From the NCBI RefSeq assembly GCF_900129905.1, contig NZ_FQXG01000006.1:268580-332579 (forward strand): DNA of 64,000 nucleotides. The letters are read 5' to 3'. The DNA comes from Ferrimonas marina (GTDB taxonomy: Bacteria; Pseudomonadota; Gammaproteobacteria; Enterobacterales; Shewanellaceae). A program made the position numbers and the translations under genes. Below are positions 29,786 through 38,984 of the stretch, piece by piece. Numbering within the stretch: position 1 is the first letter of the stretch; each line of letters starts with the position of its first letter. Under the pieces are notes generated by a model. That model did not search any database. It had not been told where the DNA came from and worked only from the letters and a program-made list of their open reading frames with translations.

Positions 29786-31222
29786 GAGCGGCAGGATCAC
29801 CCGGACCTTAAGACCGGGATGGGTATTGTGCAGCTCGATGTCACCGCCGTGGGCACGCACCAGGTTGCGGGCGATGGACAGGCCCAGGCCAACCCCACCG
29901 GTGTGCCGATTGCGTGAGCCCTCCAGCCGCAGGAAGGGCTCAAACACCCGCTCCTGATCCGACTCACTCAGACCTGGCCCCTGGTCCTGGATCTCCACCC
30001 AGACGGCGTCGTCATGGCGTTGGTAGCGGACCTCCGCTTGTTCACCGTACTGGACCGCGTTCTCCACCAGGTTGCGCAATGCCCGTTTCAGTCCGCTGGG
30101 GCGGGCCAGGAGCACCAGTGGCTCGGCACTGTGGTAGTGCACTGGCTTGCCCAGCTGCTGCAGATCGTCGCACAGGCTCTCCAGCATGGCGTCCAGGTCC
30201 AGCTCCCGGCTGGCCTCCTGGTCGCTGCCCTCCCGCAAGAAGGCCAGGGTCGCCTCCGACATCTGTTGCATCTCCTCCAGGGTCGCCAGCAGGGCCTGTT
30301 GATCCGGCCCCGGCGGCATCATCTCCACCCGCAGTCGCATGCTGGTGATGGGGGTGCGCAGATCGTGGGATAGCGCCGCCAGCATCCGGGTACGGTCGGA
30401 CACGTAGCGCTGCAGCCGTTCGTTCATCTGGTTGAAGGCACGGATGGGGCTGCGCAGATCCTCAGGCCCGCGCTCCGCCAGGGGCGCGACCGGCTGGCCT
30501 CGGCCCAGTTGGTCGGCGGAGCGGGTCAGCGCCTGCAGCGGACGGGTTAACCGGCGCACCATCCAGACCAGCGCCACCATCAGGGCCGCGGCGGAGATCA
30601 GCAAAAAGATCAGGGTCTGCCGGGGCACCAGCGGTGGCGGCTCCGGCAGTTGGCTGTCCAGGTTGAGCCACTGGCCGTCGGCCAGTTGCACCGACAGGGA
30701 GAAGAACTCCAGCTTGGGGCGTTTGTCCGGGTGCTCAGACAGGCGCCGCTCCAGCAGGGCTCGGCGCTGATGCTCGGTCATCCGCTCGCCCCGATGCTCG
30801 CGCAGGCGGCGCAGTTCCCGCTCCGGCAGCTTGATCCTCAGCGCATGGCTGGCTCGGATACGGCCGGCATACTCCGGCCCCAGGTGCTCCACCAGGCGCT
30901 CAATCAGGTGGGCGTCCCGGGGTGTCGGTGGCTGGGCTGGCAGGGCACTGCTGCGATCCAGACTTACCTGGGTGGTGGCGCTGCGGGCGGCGCGCAAGAT
31001 AGTGGGATAGTAACTGGGGTCGCTGCTCTCCATCAGGCGGACGATGGAGAGGTACTGGCGGCTGATCTGGCCCTGGTTAAGGTTGCCAATGGACTCCTTA
31101 TGGGCTCCGGCCAACAGGCCGAGGCTGATGGCGAAGGCCAGTACCAGTACCAGCAGCACCAGGGCTACCATCTGGCTGGCCAGGCGCCGGGGCCAGAGCC
31201 GTTGTCGAAGCGTTTTCAGCAT
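29777..31222 (-). CDS. Two-component sensor histidine kinase
   Basis: A 481-residue inner-membrane kinase. TM1 spans about residues 18-40, a periplasmic sensor of roughly 160 residues rich in Arg and Glu follows, TM2 spans 203-222, then HAMP, the phospho-acceptor His286 in ALSHDLRTPITS, and an HATPase domain (NLVENAVQYG, DQGPGLSESD, GVGLGLSIARNLV). The start overlaps the response regulator stop by 7 nt. The periplasmic domain with several RERELRRLREHRGE-like charged helices is not one I recognise. Confidence 0.95.
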   Translation of the reverse strand: MLKTLRQRLWPRRLASQMVALVLLVLVLAFAISLGLLAGAHKESIGNLNQGQISRQYLSIVRLMESSDPSYYPTILRAARSATTQVSLDRSSALPAQPPTPRDAHLIERLVEHLGPEYAGRIRASHALRIKLPERELRRLREHRGERMTEHQRRALLERRLSEHPDKRPKLEFFSLSVQLADGQWLNLDSQLPEPPPLVPRQTLIFLLISAAALMVALVWMVRRLTRPLQALTRSADQLGRGQPVAPLAERGPEDLRSPIRAFNQMNERLQRYVSDRTRMLAALSHDLRTPITSMRLRVEMMPPGPDQQALLATLEEMQQMSEATLAFLREGSDQEASRELDLDAMLESLCDDLQQLGKPVHYHSAEPLVLLARPSGLKRALRNLVENAVQYGEQAEVRYQRHDDAVWVEIQDQGPGLSESDQERVFEPFLRLEGSRNRHTGGVGLGLSIARNLVRAHGGDIELHNTHPGLKVRVILPLGS

Positions 31223-31932
31223 TGGGTGGTCTCAGCGGTGAGCATGTAGCCACCGCCCCAGACGGTCTTGATCAGGGTCGGCTGTTTCGGGTCCTGCTCC
31301 ACCTTTTTGCGCAGGCGGCTGATCTGGTTGTCGATGCTGCGATCGAACGGCATCGCCTCACGGCCCTGGGTCAGGTCCATCAGCTGATCGCGGCTGAGCA
31401 CCTGGCGAGGGTGATCCAGCAGCACCCGCAGCAGGCGATACTCGGCGGTGCTGAGATCCACCACCAGGCCATCCTCCCGCTCCAGCTGGCGCTGATGCAG
31501 ATCCAGTGACCAGCGATCAAAGCGGATCCGCTCCGCGTCACTGCCGGCAGCGGCGGGCGTGCCCTGTTCTCGGCCGCGCAGCACCGCCTTGATGCGGGCC
31601 AGCAGCACCCGGGGATTGAACGGCTTGGTGACGTAATCGTCGGCCCCCACCTCCAGGCCGACGATGGTGTCGGTCTCTTCGCTGAGGGCGGTGAGCATGA
31701 TCACCGGGATACTGCTCTTCTCTCGTAGCTGGCGGCACAGGGTCAGGCCATCCTCACCGGGCATCATCAGGTCCAGGATCACCAGGTCGATGGCGTGCTG
31801 ATCCAGCACCGCCCGCATCTGTTCGCCACCATCGGCCAGGTGGGTCTGGTACCCGTGCTGGCTCAGGTAGCGACCGAGCAGGTCGCGGATCTCGTCATGG
31901 TCATCGACCACCAGTATCTGCTTTGGCTGCAT
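31216..31932 (-). CDS. OmpR-family response regulator
   Basis: A 238-residue regulator. The receiver domain has acidic pair D10 D11, phospho-acceptor D54 (VILDLMMPGEDG), and the T and K of MLTALS and YVTKPF. The C-terminal winged helix has SIDNQISRLRKKVEQDP and TVWGGGYML. The start MQPKQILVVDD follows GGGAAAC; upstream in-frame codons would add 49 residues without a ribosome site. It is divergent from the secreted GER-repeat protein, its likely target. Confidence 0.95.
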   Translation of the reverse strand: MQPKQILVVDDHDEIRDLLGRYLSQHGYQTHLADGGEQMRAVLDQHAIDLVILDLMMPGEDGLTLCRQLREKSSIPVIMLTALSEETDTIVGLEVGADDYVTKPFNPRVLLARIKAVLRGREQGTPAAAGSDAERIRFDRWSLDLHQRQLEREDGLVVDLSTAEYRLLRVLLDHPRQVLSRDQLMDLTQGREAMPFDRSIDNQISRLRKKVEQDPKQPTLIKTVWGGGYMLTAETTQC

Positions 31933-32128
31933 CTTGTTTCCCGGAGTCTGGAGTCTAGTTTCTGGAATATGGTGTCGATTATACGGCCAGTTGGCTGGCC
32001 AATCTGTATCAAAGTTTATCGCTGCCATTGGATACAGATTGCGACAAACTCCGAACGGCTTGGGATATTTGGGTGACATCCGGATGGTTAACTGGGCACC
32101 GTCAAATCACCACAGCGAGGAATTACCG

Positions 32129-32569
32129 ATGAAGATGAAAGCCACTGCCCTGTCCCTGATGCTGGCCATGACCACCTTGGCGGGTGCCCCGCTGCTGGCC
32201 CAGGCCCACGACGATGCCGGTCAGCCCTCCTACCACAGCGAACGCGGCGAGCGTGGAGAGCGCGGCGAACGCGGTAAGCACCGTGGCCACGGCAAGATGA
32301 TGAAGCAGATGGACCGGGAGTTCAGTGCCGATGAGATCCGCACCCTGACCGAAGCTCGTCTGATTCAACGGGGCAACGACAACATCATGGTGGGTGACGT
32401 GGAGCCTACTGCGGATGGCTACCAGATCACCATCGTGACCAAGGCGGAAGGTGCCTTGGTTGAACAGAAAGAGGTAGCTCGTAACGGCATGCCGCTAGAT
32501 CGCTACCAGAAGATGGAAGAGCGCAAGGCCCAGCGAGAGGCCAAGCGCGAGGCCCGCGAAGCGCAATAA
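32129..32569 (+). CDS. Secreted GER-repeat protein divergent from the two-component pair
   Basis: A 146-residue periplasmic protein with a signal peptide ending near LLAQA-HDD. The mature N-terminus is rich in His, Arg and Glu, with a three-fold GER tandem (ERGERGERG) followed by KHRGHGKMMKQM. The middle (EARLIQRGNDNIMVGDVEP, then GYQITIVTK) resembles small PepSY-like modules, and the C-terminus is a charged helix. The GAGG site is 8 nt upstream. The 196-bp divergent gap holds a GGCCAG/CTGGCC inverted repeat (31983-31998). By analogy with CpxP/Spy-type arrangements, it may modulate or be induced by the adjacent sensor; this is inference. Confidence 0.75.
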   Translation: MKMKATALSLMLAMTTLAGAPLLAQAHDDAGQPSYHSERGERGERGERGKHRGHGKMMKQMDREFSADEIRTLTEARLIQRGNDNIMVGDVEPTADGYQITIVTKAEGALVEQKEVARNGMPLDRYQKMEERKAQREAKREAREAQ

Positions 32570-32581
32570 GCGCCTCGCGGT

Positions 32582-33976
32582 TCAGCTGGCCCGACGTTGG
32601 GCCTGCTGACCGAACATCTGCGCCAGCAGGAAGCCCTTCACCTCGGTGGCGGCCAGGTCGCCATCAAGGCCGGGCTGGCTGGTCACATAACAGGCCCCCA
32701 GCTCCGGCGAGCTGGGGGCTCGGCCATGTGAGCCCTTGACCAGGTTGGCGTCGGTGGCGATCACGTCCATCAGGGTGCGCTGCCCCAGCCGCTTCTTCAG
32801 CAGCCGCCAGGCCACCGACAGCATGGGGAAGGGCAACCTGGGATCGACGAACAGCTCCACCGGGTCGTAGCCGGGTTTGCGGTGGATCTCCACGGTGCGG
32901 GCAAAATCCGGGGCCTGGGCCTCCTCCAGCCAGTAGTAGTAGGTAAACCAGGCCCCGGGGGCGGCGATCACCAGCAGATCGCCACTGCGTTCATGGTCGA
33001 TGCCTGCCTTGGCCTGATCCTCTTGGTCCAGCACCTGCTCCACCCCGGCCAGCCCCTCCAGGCAGGCCTTGACCGCCGGTCGCAGTTTGGCGTCCTCGAC
33101 GTAAACGTGGGCTACCTGATGATCTGCCACGGCGAAGGCCTGACTGGCCCCGGGATCAAGCAGCTCCCGGCCTAATTCCTCCCGCACCTGCAGCCAGCCC
33201 TGCTGACGCAGTATCCGGTTCAGATGCACCGGGGTGTCCACCGCCTCGATGCCGTACTCCGACAGCACCACCAAGCCGATATCCTCCTGCTCGGCCCGGG
33301 CCATCAGTCGGCCTACCTCGGCATCGATCAAGCCCAGCTCCCGCTCTATCTGAGGGTGACCGGGGCCAAATTTCTGCAGGCAGTAGTCCAGGTGGGGAAG
33401 GTAGACCAGGGTCAGGGTCGGGCTGTGTTGATCCAGGGTGCGCAGGGTGGCATCGACGATCCAGCGGGAGGAGCGGATGTCGGATTTGGGGCCCCAGAAA
33501 TGGAACAGCGGAAAGGCGCCCAGCTCGGCGTTGAGGCTGTCGCGCAGCTCGGCGGGGTGGGTATAGATGTCCGGGATTTTGCGGCCATCGGCGGGGTACA
33601 TCGGACGCACCGTGACCGACACGTCGACGCTGCTGTACATGTTGAACCACCAGAACAGGTTGGCACAGGTGGCGTTGGGATCCTGCTTGCGCATCGCCTC
33701 CCACAGTTTTTCGCCGGCCACCAGCTTGTTGGACTGATGCCAGAAGCGCACCTCACACAACGCCTTGTGGTACCAGCCGTTACCGACCACGCCATGGTCC
33801 TGGGGCAGGGTACCGGTGAGGTAGCTGGTTTGGGCGCTGCAGGTCACCGCCGGCATCACCGGGGCGATGGTACCGCTGCTGCCGCGCTGCTGCAGGGCCA
33901 GCAGGTTGGGGGTGGCGGGGCCGATCAGGTTCCGGCTCAGGCCCACCAGGTTGACCACCATCAGGCGCTGGGTCAT
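32582..33976 (-). CDS. eboF: EboF: alkaline phosphatase/nucleotide pyrophosphatase family protein
   Basis: A 464-residue protein of the phosphodiesterase/alkaline-phosphatase superfamily. The nucleophile region PAVTCSAQTSYLTGTLP and the metal-ligand stretches YLPHLDYCLQKFGP and SEYGIEAVDTPVHLNR match the type I nucleotide pyrophosphatase group found as the last gene of ebo clusters. It is joined to eboB by an ATGA overlap. There is no signal peptide. Expected chemistry is hydrolysis of a phosphodiester or diphosphate in the cluster product; the substrate is unknown. Confidence 0.88.
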   Translation of the reverse strand: MTQRLMVVNLVGLSRNLIGPATPNLLALQQRGSSGTIAPVMPAVTCSAQTSYLTGTLPQDHGVVGNGWYHKALCEVRFWHQSNKLVAGEKLWEAMRKQDPNATCANLFWWFNMYSSVDVSVTVRPMYPADGRKIPDIYTHPAELRDSLNAELGAFPLFHFWGPKSDIRSSRWIVDATLRTLDQHSPTLTLVYLPHLDYCLQKFGPGHPQIERELGLIDAEVGRLMARAEQEDIGLVVLSEYGIEAVDTPVHLNRILRQQGWLQVREELGRELLDPGASQAFAVADHQVAHVYVEDAKLRPAVKACLEGLAGVEQVLDQEDQAKAGIDHERSGDLLVIAAPGAWFTYYYWLEEAQAPDFARTVEIHRKPGYDPVELFVDPRLPFPMLSVAWRLLKKRLGQRTLMDVIATDANLVKGSHGRAPSSPELGACYVTSQPGLDGDLAATEVKGFLLAQMFGQQAQRRAS

Positions 33977-34872
33977 TGGATCCCCTCCACCGAGTCCGGG
34001 GTCAGCGGCGTTTGCCCCCTCAGCACCGAGTTGCCCTCGAACTGGCGGCGCTGGTCGATGGCCGCCGGCTGCAGCCAGTCCGCCTCGTTAAACTCACCAC
34101 TTTGGCCATAGGCGGCCAGCGCATTGGCGTAGGCGATGCGGTGGATGTCCGCCTCGGGGATGCCGCGCTGGCGCATCAGCTGGGCGGTCTTGGGCACCGC
34201 CAGGGGATCGGATACCCCCCAGTCGGCGCTGGAGTCGATGAAGATCCGCTCGCTGCCATAGCGCTGGGCGATGGCCACCATCCGCTCGCTGCCCATCTTG
34301 GTCTGGGGATACAGGGTAAAGGCGGTCCAGTAGCCACGCTCCAGCACCGCTTCCACCGTCAGTTCGTTGTTGTGGTCGATCACCACCCGCTGGGGATCCA
34401 GGCCATGTTCCTCGCACAGCGCCATGGTGCGCAGGGTGCCCTGCAGCTTGTCCCGATGCGGGGTGTGCACCATCACCAGCATCTGGTACTCCCGGGCCAG
34501 CTCCAGCTGGGCCCGCAGGTAGCGCTCCTCCAGCTCGGTGCCCTCGTCAAAGCCGATCTCGCCGATGGCCACCACTCCCTCCTTGGTCAGGAACAGCGGC
34601 AGCAGATCCATCACCGCCTCCGCCAGGGCGGGGTTGTTGGCCTCCTTGGAGTTGAGGCCGACGGTACAGCAGTGGTGGATACCAAACTGGGAGGCCCGAA
34701 ACCGCTCCCAGCCGACCAGGGTGGCGAGGTAGTCCCGGTAGCTGTCCGCCGAGGTGCGTGGCTGACCCAGCCAGAACGCCGGCTCGATCACCGCCACTAC
34801 CCCCGCTGCAGCCATCGCCTGGTAGTCGTCGGTGGTGCGGGCGTTCATGTGGATATGGGGGTCAATGTACAT
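33973..34872 (-). CDS. eboB: EboB: TatD-like metal-dependent hydrolase
   Basis: A 299-residue TIM-barrel amidohydrolase. DPHIHMN gives the first metal-binding histidines; GEIGFDEGTE, MVHTPHRDK, RVVIDHNNE and FIDSSADWG supply the others. The start at MYIDPHIH has AAGGAG 7 nt upstream and overlaps the end of eboA by 11 nt. This family is a constant part of ebo/edb clusters and its substrate has not been defined. Confidence 0.9.
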   Translation of the reverse strand: MYIDPHIHMNARTTDDYQAMAAAGVVAVIEPAFWLGQPRTSADSYRDYLATLVGWERFRASQFGIHHCCTVGLNSKEANNPALAEAVMDLLPLFLTKEGVVAIGEIGFDEGTELEERYLRAQLELAREYQMLVMVHTPHRDKLQGTLRTMALCEEHGLDPQRVVIDHNNELTVEAVLERGYWTAFTLYPQTKMGSERMVAIAQRYGSERIFIDSSADWGVSDPLAVPKTAQLMRQRGIPEADIHRIAYANALAAYGQSGEFNEADWLQPAAIDQRRQFEGNSVLRGQTPLTPDSVEGIQ

Positions 34873-35716
34873 GGGCACACTCCTTGTGGTGCTGAAACAG
34901 GGGCTCCCAGCCACCGAACTGGGGGCGGGTGGTGGTGTTGGCCATCAGCGCGGCGGCGGTGGGGGCTGGGTTCAATGACAGGGCCAGGGCCGCGGCCTGT
35001 TGATGGGCCGGCTGGGGGTGGGCCAGGGCCTGGGCCAGCAGCTCGGCCAGGCCGGGCTGGTCCGGGTGGGGGGCGATGCCGCGCCAGATCTCCCAGGGCA
35101 CCTCCCGTTGCGCCACCCAACGCTCACGCACGTAGCTGCCCAGCATGGCGGCCAGTTTCGGGTTATGGCGTCGGTCCAGCCCCAGGATCGGGTGCAGGGC
35201 GCATTGGTTGAATACCGCCTTCAACACCAGCTGGTTCCAGCCGGCCTCGTCAAAGTGATCGGCGGCAAAGGGGTTGTGATGGGCCACCGCCAGAAACACC
35301 GGGATCATGTTGCTGCGGGCCCCTTCCCGGGCCTGGGCCAGGTAGCGCTGGGGCTCTGCCAGCAGCGCCAGTGAACGGTACAGCAGCACCAGCTCCTGCT
35401 CGGTGCCGGTGGCAAACAGGGTGGCTAGCAGTGGGTCAAAGCGGTCGCTACCCAGTTGCTGCTGGGCGTTCAGCAGCAGCCACAGTTGGGCCTGGTGAAC
35501 CGGGGTGCAGTCAAGCAGTGACGGGGGCAGTCCTTGTTGCGTTTGCAGCTCCCAGGTCAGCGCCGGTGTGGTCGGAAAGCGACGATGGCAGAGGGAGAAC
35601 AGCTTATACAGCCCGGCAGGGTGTGCATTGAGCTGAGGCAGCTGCTGCTGCAGCCAACGAGTCGACTCCGGGGCCTGCCGTTGCAGCATCGCCTGCAGTT
35701 GGGTCGCCAGTCGCAA
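34862..35716 (-). CDS. eboA: EboA-domain protein
   Basis: A 284-residue mostly alpha-helical protein of the EboA family, specific to ebo clusters. Helical-repeat features are seen in LYRSLALLAEPQRYL and in NPFAADHFDEAGWNQLVLKA, followed by a conserved RRHNPKLAAMLGSYVRERW segment. There is no signal or membrane segment. Its function is unknown; a scaffold role is only a guess. It begins 10 nt after eboC. Confidence 0.87.
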   Translation of the reverse strand: MRLATQLQAMLQRQAPESTRWLQQQLPQLNAHPAGLYKLFSLCHRRFPTTPALTWELQTQQGLPPSLLDCTPVHQAQLWLLLNAQQQLGSDRFDPLLATLFATGTEQELVLLYRSLALLAEPQRYLAQAREGARSNMIPVFLAVAHHNPFAADHFDEAGWNQLVLKAVFNQCALHPILGLDRRHNPKLAAMLGSYVRERWVAQREVPWEIWRGIAPHPDQPGLAELLAQALAHPQPAHQQAAALALSLNPAPTAAALMANTTTRPQFGGWEPLFQHHKECAHVH

Positions 35717-35726
35717 GGCATCCTCC

Positions 35727-36581
35727 TCAGGTGGCGGCGAAGCGCCGCTGCAGTTGTAGGGTGGTGAGAAAGGCCAGCAGGGCCAGTGCGCCGGCCATCA
35801 CGTGACCGTGGGCCGCCAGCAGGGTGGCGTCCACCAGCGGAATGGCCGCCAGCAGGGCGCCGACACTGCTGGCCACCTGGCGGTGGGGGCCGGGCAACAG
35901 GGTGCGCAGCTGGCGGAACAGCCAGAAGCACAGCAGCAGTGCCACCGGGATCGCCATCGGTGCCTGGTCGATGCGGGTTAATACCAGCACCACCGGGGCG
36001 GCAAACAGCAGCAGGGGCCAGTAGCGATGCACCTGGTTGAGGTGCTCGGTTTGTGCCACGTAGGTGAGGCTGGCGATGTAACAGAGCATGGCGGTGCCCG
36101 CCCACAATACCGCCGGGGTAATACCGCCGACGAACAGGGCCGCCACCAGGTAGACCATCAGTCGGCAGCTGCCCATCAGCCAGGCGCTGTGACGAAACTG
36201 TTTGTGGGTCAGGTCGTAGGCCAGGATCACGCCGCTCAAACCGAGGGCGGCGATGGCAGCGGAGGGATCGCCGGGGCGCCCGAGCCAGAGCAGCACCGGC
36301 CCCAGGGTCAGCAGCGCCAGCCCGGTACGCCACACCTCCTGGGCACTGACCTGGCCGGAGGGGATCGGGCGCTCGGGCCGATGCAACAGATCCCAGCGGG
36401 CATCGCAGGCATCGTTGAGGAACATCCCGCCCAGGTAGAGGGCGGAAAGGGCGGTGGCCAGCAGCACAAACTCCATGGCGGTGGGGTCGCCGCCGGCCAG
36501 CATGACTCCCACCAGGGTGTTGGTCCAGACCGACGGCAGATTGGCGACACGTCCCAGTGTCAGTGCGGTGCTCCATCTCAT
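35727..36581 (-). CDS. eboC: EboC: UbiA-family prenyltransferase
   Basis: A 284-residue integral membrane protein with about eight or nine helices. The first aspartate-rich motif is NDACDARWD (56-64), followed by RPERPIPSG; the second motif is weakened to AYDLTHKQF. UbiA enzymes attach isoprenoid chains to aromatic or sugar acceptors. The start overlaps the eboE stop as ATGA. In known ebo clusters this gene is invariably present and is thought to make a membrane-bound intermediate. Confidence 0.9.
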   Translation of the reverse strand: MRWSTALTLGRVANLPSVWTNTLVGVMLAGGDPTAMEFVLLATALSALYLGGMFLNDACDARWDLLHRPERPIPSGQVSAQEVWRTGLALLTLGPVLLWLGRPGDPSAAIAALGLSGVILAYDLTHKQFRHSAWLMGSCRLMVYLVAALFVGGITPAVLWAGTAMLCYIASLTYVAQTEHLNQVHRYWPLLLFAAPVVLVLTRIDQAPMAIPVALLLCFWLFRQLRTLLPGPHRQVASSVGALLAAIPLVDATLLAAHGHVMAGALALLAFLTTLQLQRRFAAT

Positions 36582-37756
36582 CCTTGCAGCTGCTCCTTAG
36601 CCCAGCTCAGCTCCTGAAACAGGTGGGCTACCACCCCCTGGTCGCGGTACTGCTCGGGCAACAGGTCATAGGTATAGGTCTCCACCTCCAGGTGGGGGCA
36701 CAGCGGGTCGAGCCGGTGATGACTGAGCAGTTGCGCCACGCTTTTCTGGGTGGTGCGAAAGGGGCCCATCTGGCTGAGAAAGATCGGCACATGGTAGTGG
36801 CTGCGCCATTGCGCCGGGCTGTCACCCAGTGCCGCCAGCGCCTGGTCCAGGTCAAGGTAGCTGCGGGTCTCGCCCTCGCTGCGGACCGTGGTCTGGTGCA
36901 GGTAGATGGGATCCGACAAGGCCGCCAGGGCTGCCTGGGCGCCGTCGGCATGGGGGTCGATGCTCAGGGCGGCGGTCAGCTGTACCTTGGCGATGGGGAT
37001 CCCCATCCGCTGCAGCGCCAGGGCAGATTCCAGTGGGTCTTCAAACATCACCGCGCAGTGACAGCAGTCCAGGCAGACCCCCAGGTGCCGATGCAGTACC
37101 TGCTCCGCTTGGGTCATCGGGATCCCCAGGGTGCGGCACAGCGTCGGTAGCTGGCCACGCAGCTGCTGAAACAGCTTGAGCACATCGGCGGTGGTCTCCA
37201 GCACGCAGCTGGGTTCCGGCTCCAGTGCCAGCTGGACCCAGCGACCGGTATCCCGCTCCAGCTGGTACAGGGCGGCCACGGTGTGGATCAGGTTATCCAG
37301 CGCCGCACGATGCCGCGCCGCCGGGGCCAGGTCGGCGCGAAAGCCCAGCGGTACGGTGGAGATGCTGCCGTGGCCACCGGCGGGCATCAGTGCCGCCATG
37401 ATCTCGGCCAGCTGCAGGGTGTAGGCCCGGCGGCGAAGCTCAGACCAATCCGGTCGATACACCCCTTGCTTGACCGGGGTGCCGTGGAAGGGGCCGTAAG
37501 GAAAGCCGTTAAGGGTGAACAGGTAGCACTGTTCCGCTTCCAGCCAGTTGCGGAAGCGTTCGAGCTGGCTCGGCTGACTGAGGCTGTCAGCGGCCAGGGC
37601 TCCCAGTCTCAATCCGAGCCCCAACGGGGCATCCGGGCTGATCCGCCGCTTCAGGGCGGGCAGGTGCTGACGCAGATGGGCGAAGTGCTGTTGCCACTGC
37701 TCGCCGGCGAACAGGTTGGTGCAGAAGGTCAGGTGGGTCTGGTTGGCCAGCTGCAT
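36578..37756 (-). CDS. eboE: EboE: sugar phosphate isomerase/epimerase-like TIM barrel
   Basis: A 392-residue protein of the xylose-isomerase-like TIM-barrel class. Landmarks are FTLNGFPYGPFHGTPVKQGV near residues 79-98, LALEPEPSCVLET, the metal-binding LGVCLDCCHCAVMFED, and HYHVPIFLSQMGPF. It begins 6 nt after eboD. It would isomerise or open a sugar-like intermediate made by the EboD cyclase; that is inferred from family membership. Confidence 0.9.
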   Translation of the reverse strand: MQLANQTHLTFCTNLFAGEQWQQHFAHLRQHLPALKRRISPDAPLGLGLRLGALAADSLSQPSQLERFRNWLEAEQCYLFTLNGFPYGPFHGTPVKQGVYRPDWSELRRRAYTLQLAEIMAALMPAGGHGSISTVPLGFRADLAPAARHRAALDNLIHTVAALYQLERDTGRWVQLALEPEPSCVLETTADVLKLFQQLRGQLPTLCRTLGIPMTQAEQVLHRHLGVCLDCCHCAVMFEDPLESALALQRMGIPIAKVQLTAALSIDPHADGAQAALAALSDPIYLHQTTVRSEGETRSYLDLDQALAALGDSPAQWRSHYHVPIFLSQMGPFRTTQKSVAQLLSHHRLDPLCPHLEVETYTYDLLPEQYRDQGVVAHLFQELSWAKEQLQG

Positions 37757-37762
37757 AGTGTC

Positions 37763-38956
37763 TCAATCCAACCCTTGCAGCTGCTGTAGCGCCTGTCGCA
37801 GTGCGTCAAGATCCATCTCGTTGACCTCGACACCCTCGCCCAGGCGGGGCAGCAGGGTGACACAAAGCTGGCCGCCGAGGTGCTGGCGAAACGCCTCCAG
37901 CCCCGCCAGCAGGGCGGGTTGCCCCTGCTCGTCACACTGCCCCAGCACCGGGTCATTCAGGGTGAAACCGAGCCGCTGCAGCAGCTGGAGCAGGCGCTGG
38001 CAGGCGTCGCTCTCCAGCAGGCCAATGGTATGGGCATAGAGGGCATCCAGGGCCATGCCGATGGCCACTGCCTCGCCGTGGCGCAGTCGATGATTGGATT
38101 GCAGCTCCAGCTGGTGGGCACTCCAGTGGCCGTAGTCCAGTGGCCGGGCGCTGCCCAGTTCAAAGGGGTCGCCACCGTCGCGGATCTGGGCCAGGTGCAG
38201 TTCGGCGCAGCGCTGGATCAGGGTCTGCATCGCCGGGTGGTTGCGGTCGAGCAGTTCGCTGCTGTGCTGCTCAATCCAGTCGAAGAAATGGCTATCTCGA
38301 ATGCAGGCCACCTTGACCGCTTCGGCCATGCCGGCGCGCCAATCCCGGGGGCTCAGGGTGCGCAGCAGATCGCAGTCGTTGATCACCGCAAAGGGGGGAG
38401 CGAAACAGCCCAGCAGGTTCTTCTGGCCAAAGGCGTTAACGCCGTTCTTAACGCCGATGCCGGCGTCGTTCTGGGCCAGCACGGTGCTGGGCAGGCGGAC
38501 GATGCGCAGTCCCCGGTGGAAGGTGGCGGCGGCATAGCCGACGGTATCGAGTACCGCGCCGCCGCCGATGGCCAGCACCACGCTATGGCGGTCGGCCCCG
38601 GCCTGGTTCAGTTGCTGGTGCAGGTAGCCCACCATCGCCTCGGTTTTGCCGCTTTCGCCACCGGGCAGGGTTTGCGGCGGGGCCAGCCAGCGCAGGTGCT
38701 GACGGTGGGTGCCGACGTAATCCTGTAGCTGCGGCATCAGTTGTGGCTGATGCCGGGCCAGCTCTTCGTCGACGAAGGCGAGCACACCGTGTTGGCGCTG
38801 GGGTTCACGTCGACGGATGGCGTTGAGCAACACCGGGTTGCACACCGCCAGGGCATGGCGGGTAAAGCTGAGGCGATAGTCGAACTGGACCTGGATGCAA
38901 TGATCCTGAGTCGCTGCGCTGCCTTGGGCGGCGGAGAGGATTCGGTGCTGTTCCAT
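37763..38956 (-). CDS. eboD: EboD: 3-dehydroquinate synthase-like sugar phosphate cyclase
   Basis: A 397-residue NAD- and metal-dependent cyclase. AIGGGAVLDTVGYAAATFHRG is the NAD-binding loop, and metal ligands are expected in AEAVKVACIRD, HWSAHQLE and RHGEAVAIGM. It is distinct from housekeeping AroB and likely cyclises a heptulose or other sugar phosphate. I start it at MEQHRILSAA; MGHPP five codons upstream is an alternative. It is the first gene of the six-gene cluster and is preceded by a long structured leader. Confidence 0.88.
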   Translation of the reverse strand: MEQHRILSAAQGSAATQDHCIQVQFDYRLSFTRHALAVCNPVLLNAIRRREPQRQHGVLAFVDEELARHQPQLMPQLQDYVGTHRQHLRWLAPPQTLPGGESGKTEAMVGYLHQQLNQAGADRHSVVLAIGGGAVLDTVGYAAATFHRGLRIVRLPSTVLAQNDAGIGVKNGVNAFGQKNLLGCFAPPFAVINDCDLLRTLSPRDWRAGMAEAVKVACIRDSHFFDWIEQHSSELLDRNHPAMQTLIQRCAELHLAQIRDGGDPFELGSARPLDYGHWSAHQLELQSNHRLRHGEAVAIGMALDALYAHTIGLLESDACQRLLQLLQRLGFTLNDPVLGQCDEQGQPALLAGLEAFRQHLGGQLCVTLLPRLGEGVEVNEMDLDALRQALQQLQGLD

Positions 38957-38984
38957 AGGCGGGTGACCCATCCCTAGCAATCGG

